DNA from: Ceratobasidium sp. AG-K
Taxonomy: Eukaryota > Basidiomycota > Agaricomycetes > Cantharellales > Ceratobasidiaceae
Direction: 5' to 3'
Length of the DNA stretch: 64,000 nucleotides
Assembly: GCA_037039685.1 (NCBI GenBank)
Contig: JAWNGF010000001.1
Coordinates: forward strand, 3,596,001-3,660,000
Positions 59,131 through 64,000 of this stretch are shown piece after piece; within the stretch, counting starts at the first letter, position 1, and every line of letters starts with the position of its first letter. A program made the position numbers and the translations under genes. The notes beneath the pieces were generated by a model, which saw only the letters and a program-made list of their open reading frames with translations, was not told the DNA's origin and did not search any database.

Positions 59131-62100
59131 ATGTAAGTTTACTTCTGGAATAGGTACAAACCGAATAACCATTCGGTATGAAACAGGGCTTCGCTAAACA
59201 AGCTCGCGATACGGGGCATCCGGTCTTTCGATGACAAAAGCGTGTCTGTGATTGAATTTTACTCGCCCGTAACAGTTATCGTGGGCCACAATGGGAGCGG
59301 CAAAACTGTAAGTGCAACTCTGCAGCGTGGGTACCAGTAAACTAAAACTCTCTACAGACCATTATCGAATGTCTAAAGTATGCCACTACGGGTGAACAGC
59401 CACCAAATACTCGTGGTGGCGCGTTTGTTCACGATCCAAAGGTACGTTAATGTAGCGTTTGCGATTTATTAGTATTTATAATATATCTATAGATGGCGAA
59501 TGAAAAAGAAGTCAAAGCCCAAGTCAAGCTACGGTTTTTCGCTGCCAATAAGACGCGCATGTTGGCCGTCCGAAACCTGTCTGTTACGGTGACCAAGACA
59601 AAAATGACCATGAAAACGCTCGAAGGCATATTGGCGACCTCGGATGGAGGGAATGAAACCAATAAGGTGGACAGTACAGCACCCGGATGATAAACCATAG
59701 CTCATTGTCGATCTTCAGCGTGGCGTGATCTCCACCAAATGCGCCGAACTAGACACAGAGATCCCTCACCTCCTCGGAGTTAGCAAGTCTGTGCTCGAGA
59801 ATGTCATCTTTTGCCACCAAGAAGACAGCTATTGGCCGCTCGCCGAGGCTTCAGTTCTCAAAAAGAAGTTTGACGATATTTTCGAAGCGACACGATATAC
59901 CAAAGCTCTCGATAACATCAAAGCATTGAGAAAGGAGAGAGTTGCAGAACTCAAAGCTGACAAAGAGCGGCTACAGAGCCTTGGACTAGAGAAAGCGCAC
60001 GCCGACAGGGTAAGCTTTGATAGGAATAGAGTTAGTTGGAGATTCGTAACCTAACAATTCGGGCAGCTCAAAGCAAAGATCGACAACCTTACGAATGAGG
60101 TTGCTGAGAAATCACAAGAAGCGGAAGAGACCGAAGCTGGGTTGGCTACTCAAGTTGCTGCCAACACCAAGTTCTATGACTCGGCCACGCGATTTCAGCA
60201 AATCTTTATGCGGGTAGAAAACCTTGAAGAACGCAAGACGCGAACTATTCGGGAGATGGAAAGGCTGAGGCAAACTATTACTGTGGTTGATGGCAAGTTT
60301 CCCTCTTTCCGTGTCGATGCGCTCTAAACTATGTAATGGCAGATTCTACTGATGCCCTAGAGTCTAAAATGAACAATTACGACGCACATTGTGCATCGCA
60401 GCGAGCGAGACGTGGAGCGAAATCCGCCGAATTATTTGACGAAGAGGAGAAACTGACCGAAGCCCGTCGGAATCACCAAGATGCCGTTAATACACATGGT
60501 GAGATGCGTGGTCAAGCAAAGGTGGGTTCGACGCCTGCACCCAATTGGTTTGAGATTGACCTAGCTTCTTTGTGTTTGCATGGCTCAATCCCTGTTGAAT
60601 TCTAACCTGTAAAATGGGATTCGTTGGCCCATAACCTAGGCTCACGAACAAAATCTAGTTCAAAGGGACGCGGAGATCAATAACATTGGCACCAAACATG
60701 GAATTCGTCCAAACATAAACGCGAATGGATCCCTGGACAAAGATTCAGTCGCAGAGTTTATGGCTCGGTTGACAGAGACCGCAAGGGCGCAAGTGCTCGA
60801 GTTGGAGCATTTGCAAGTATGTGTGGTCGCGGCGGATTATCCAAGTCGTACTGATATGACACAATTGTAGAGCGAATACGAAGCAAGGAGCAACGAGTAT
60901 CAAAATGCAAAAACTAGGCTACAGACTCAGGAGAATGCGCTTAAGCACGAAAAAGACTCCCTGAGAGCTCAGATGGTAATAGTTTCCCCGCTAGCCTTGA
61001 ACATTATGGCAACTCCAATTCCCTGTAGCAACGCAACCGCGACCAGATTTCTGCTGCGGAAGCATCACTCGATGCACTTAAGCTCTTGGAGACCGAGCTT
61101 AAATTGGCCTCCAGTGCCGTTGTCGAGGCACGCAACAGGCTGAATACTGCAACCACAGCGGCAAATGAGTCATCGTTCGATTCCCAGATTGCGGAGCGTA
61201 CCCGTTCTCTGGCGACAAAGACAGATGAGCGCGAACGGTTGCAACAAAAATTGGCCGATTTGCAAAGCCAGGCGGAAACCAGAGCAAAGCTTGGGTTGAA
61301 GCGAACCGACTACGCAAAAAAGCGAGCTGAAATTGATATGATGTATGTTCAATTCCAGCGGTGCTTGGGCTAACACTTGGAGAGCTGACACTTGCAACCA
61401 GCATCGACATCCACAACAAGCAATTTACAGTTCTAACAGGAGCCGATCCAGAGCCAGAGACAATGGAGCGTGATGTTGACCAAGCATTAATGCGAGTGTA
61501 GAATGAGCTTCGCGAAGCACTTCTAGCTTACATGCTTACTACGAACAGATCCAAGGATAAGGAGGTAGCGCGTTTTGAGTCTGCTGCTAACGTCGCTAGC
61601 CGCGAGATGCATGCTGCGGAGTCTGCACTTACCTCGTACCGTGATCAGATTCGAAAGAAGGAGGCTGAGCTCAAAGGTGAGTGTGTCGCGTACAAGGGTA
61701 TATGCACTTTTCCGATGTTTCATCTCAGCGTTCGAACAGCGTTTGAAATCCGGTTTGGCGGACAGTGAACACTCTACGGTTGGCCCAGCGATCAAGAACG
61801 CACAGGATGAGCTTGACAATTGGCTTGAGTAAGTTTCTATACTATCATATATCGCGCATATAAAAACTGATGTTACAACAGGGAGATTGGCCAACACGAA
61901 GGCGCTGGGCACTTCTATAATAAAATCTTAAAAGACGGCAAGGTCCACCAAAAATGCGTCGTATGTAACCGTGAAATGAACGTGAGGAGCTGGTTGAATT
62001 TGAGAAAACGGTATGTGGGTTTAATTAGTGAATGCAGTCACTTACTGTGCGCCTCATTGCGCATCTAGGTCAACGGCCACATCCAAAAGCGCGACGTCAA

Positions 62101-64000
62101 GTACCTCGAAGAATGCAAACAAAATCGGGAAGACTGGGCCGCTGAAGTGGGCAGGTTGCAAGTACTACTACCCGTAGAGGACGCACGAGATAAATTGCGG
62201 GATGAGGAACTACCCATGATGAGGCAACGAGTTGGCGAACTCGGTGAGAAGTCGGCCAGGGCTACTACCGAGGCCGAGGAGGTCAGTAAGCTTTTTGTTT
62301 CTGACCCAAGTTTGGGCCTACTGAGCATGCTCTAGGCCGAAGCTGCACTGAAAACCGCCAAAGCGGGACAGAAAGAACTCCAGTCGCTGAAAAGCCATGC
62401 AGGAGTAGTTACACGAACCCAACATGAAGTGAAATCTCTGCAACGAGAAATTCAACAACATGAGCGCGACTTGGCAGCCACAGGATCCACGCAGACAGCT
62501 GACGAGGTGCAGGCGGAAATCGATCAATGCGGGGCACACATGTGAGTGTGTCAATTGCGCATATGCTCGGCTGAAATTGAAATTCTTGGGATGCACAGCA
62601 AGACTCTAGACCGTGAACGGACATCCTTGATGACTGAGCGAGACAGACAAAACCAAAAACTACGTGGCCTCGAAAACGAGTATGCTGCGAGGCAACTCGA
62701 GGAGAGCGAGATGAAGAATAGAATGAGGGACCGAGATTTGTTGATAAAGGAGATTGAGACGCTGACAGGCGATAACGTGGAAAGCGGCAGTAGACTTAAG
62801 GTTCGTCTGGTCTTCAGCGGCCTCGACTGAGTATGAAGGTTCACCTCCGAATATTCTGTGACTAGGCGATCGAGGGGAAGCTTGCGGTGGCACAGCAACC
62901 GCTACAAAAACTTGAGCAGGAGCAGAAGCAGTTTCAGGCTGAGCACAACTCCAAGATCTCTCTCGCTTCTCGAAAGGTTCAAGAACTTAATTCGGCCATC
63001 GATCGCTTGGAAAATATTTCCGCGCCAATTGAAAAGTGAGTAGTTCCGGGTTTGGTTGGGGGATTCTCATGATTAACAATACATCGGATCCTAGGTATAT
63101 CCGCGAACGAAGGGACCGCGCATTAAGGCAGTGCGAGACACGCGTCTCTGAAGCAGCCACTAGTATTGCCGAGCTCGAACAATCGGTCCAGGGACTTCGA
63201 GCTGAAGTCGCAGAGATAGATCGGGAAATTCACGAGTCTGGCGCCACGCTTGCCAAGTTCCGGGACAACTTGAACCTGAGGAAGATGAAACAAGAAATCG
63301 AGGGCTTGCAAGCGGAAATTGACGAACACGACTTGGAGCAGGCCGGGTCCGCCAAGGCACAGTTTGAGGAACGATATCAAATCGAGAAAGAGAAGGAGAA
63401 CAAGTTGCGATCGAAGGTGCGCATTGGGCCACGAAGACTTGGCACCGCTAACAAGCCTAGCCCATTTTAGCAAGCGCGCTTGGCGGGGGAATTAGGCATT
63501 CTTAAAAGTCAACTCAAGACGTCCAGGCAAGAACTAACAAGTCAGTTCCAAGGAATTCATGAGAAATATACCAAACAACTCGCCAGGTCAAGGTTAGTAA
63601 GTCCACCGTATTAGGATTAACCTTCCCCAAACCAGCAAGTGTATCCAGATGGACCGATATGGTGAACAACGACCTTGAAATAATACGCCAAGGCATTGGA
63701 CGATGAAATCTATTTAAACTGATTACTGAATCACGCATTAAGTAAAACATGAAACCAGCGCCAATGTGCGCTTGGAGGAAGTGAACGATACGATGCGCGT
63801 CATCTTTGGAATAAGGACATACAAGGAACCTGGTCCGTTTCTCGATGTGGGCTGGATGTGTGGGGGGTGGGGGCGTATCATGAGCTAACTATTGTTACTA
63901 CACAGATATTGACGTATTAAAATTGTATCAGACCCAGACGGCGGTGGCACTGGGACTAAAAAGGCTGTCCTAACAATTATCGAGTAAGCCCAAACTCTCA
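59131..64000 (+). pseudogene. RAD50: RAD50, N-terminal half intact, later half disrupted; runs off the window
   Basis: RAD50 is the SMC-like ATPase of the MRE11-RAD50-NBS1 complex in DNA break repair. The start codon is split: AT at 59131-59132, an intron, then G at 59187, giving [20 protein letters not shown]. Walker A is [20 protein letters not shown]; the Q-loop is LENVIFCHQEDSYWPLAEAS, then VLKKKFDDIFEATRYTKALD. Long coiled coils follow, then the zinc hook HQKCVVCNREMN. Lesions: an in-frame TAG at 61499-61501 after ALMRV; loss of one base right after the hook (about 61980-61983), as EELVEFEKT continues in another frame; an extra base near 63678-63684 within the block DMVNNDLE..YAKALDDEI; stops near 63718 where a splice donor seems lost; and a further shift near 63916-63924. 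The Walker B end lies beyond the window. Either this copy is decaying or the sequence here has errors; neighbouring genes show no such damage. Confidence 0.75.

Noticed and set aside
61496..61530. A 31-nt intron (gtgtag...tag) that would remove the RAD50 TAG
   Set aside because: Too short for this genome and it would shift the downstream frame.

Overview
The window is a stretch of nuclear DNA from a filamentous basidiomycete, most likely an Agaricomycete close to Rhizoctonia/Ceratobasidiaceae (an inference). The evidence is many introns of about 45-60 nt with GTRNGT donors and YAG acceptors, two proteins of the mainly basidiomycete DUF6699 type, a small hydrophobic secreted protein of a kind common in this group, and a fungal Zn2Cys6 regulator. 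I saw no bacterial features, CRISPR array, rRNA or recognisable transposon. Coding regions were rebuilt by joining exons by eye, so gene ends are firmer than every inner splice site.

Layout. 0.4-3.2 kb (-): complete NCS1 nucleobase/vitamin permease. 3.6 kb (-): intron-bearing tRNA, probably Arg-CCG, with a Pol III T-run. 4.5-5.9 kb (-): AOS1/SAE1 SUMO-activating subunit. 6.3-10.2 kb (-): Zn2Cys6 transcription factor with a 784-nt intron. 12.4-13.5 kb (+): COQ5 methyltransferase. 13.75-16.8 kb (+): cullin-1. 17.5-20.1 kb (+): DUF2235 hydrolase-like protein. 22.2-24.0 kb (+): NDK-fold protein lacking the catalytic His, with a repetitive tail. 24.5-27.9 kb (+): large disordered protein. 28.3-30.9 kb (+): PARP. 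31.3-34.2 kb (-): unrecognised gene. 34.9-36.9 (+) and 37.3-39.9 kb (-): convergent DUF6699 pair. 41.0-43.2 kb (-): TAM41. 44.7-45.7 kb (-): MPDU1. 46.1-47.8 kb (+): eIF3e. 49.0-49.7 kb (+): small secreted hydrophobic protein. 50.8-51.2 kb (+): tiny UBA-only gene. 51.3-54.0 kb (+): universal-stress-domain protein. 54.8-58.5 kb (-): MOV10-type RNA helicase with N-terminal zinc fingers. 59.1 kb to the edge (+): RAD50 carrying several disabling lesions.

Most genes are unrelated housekeeping functions: SUMO activation, SCF ubiquitin ligase scaffold, ubiquinone and cardiolipin synthesis, dolichol-linked glycosylation, translation initiation, ADP-ribosylation. There is no obvious metabolic cluster. 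The least expected features are the broken RAD50 next to otherwise intact genes, the RAD50 start codon split by an intron, the dyad of E-boxes and AP-1 sites before RAD50 with a related arrangement near 34.4 kb, the DUF6699 pair, the NDK-like pseudoenzyme and the micro-gene encoding only a UBA domain.
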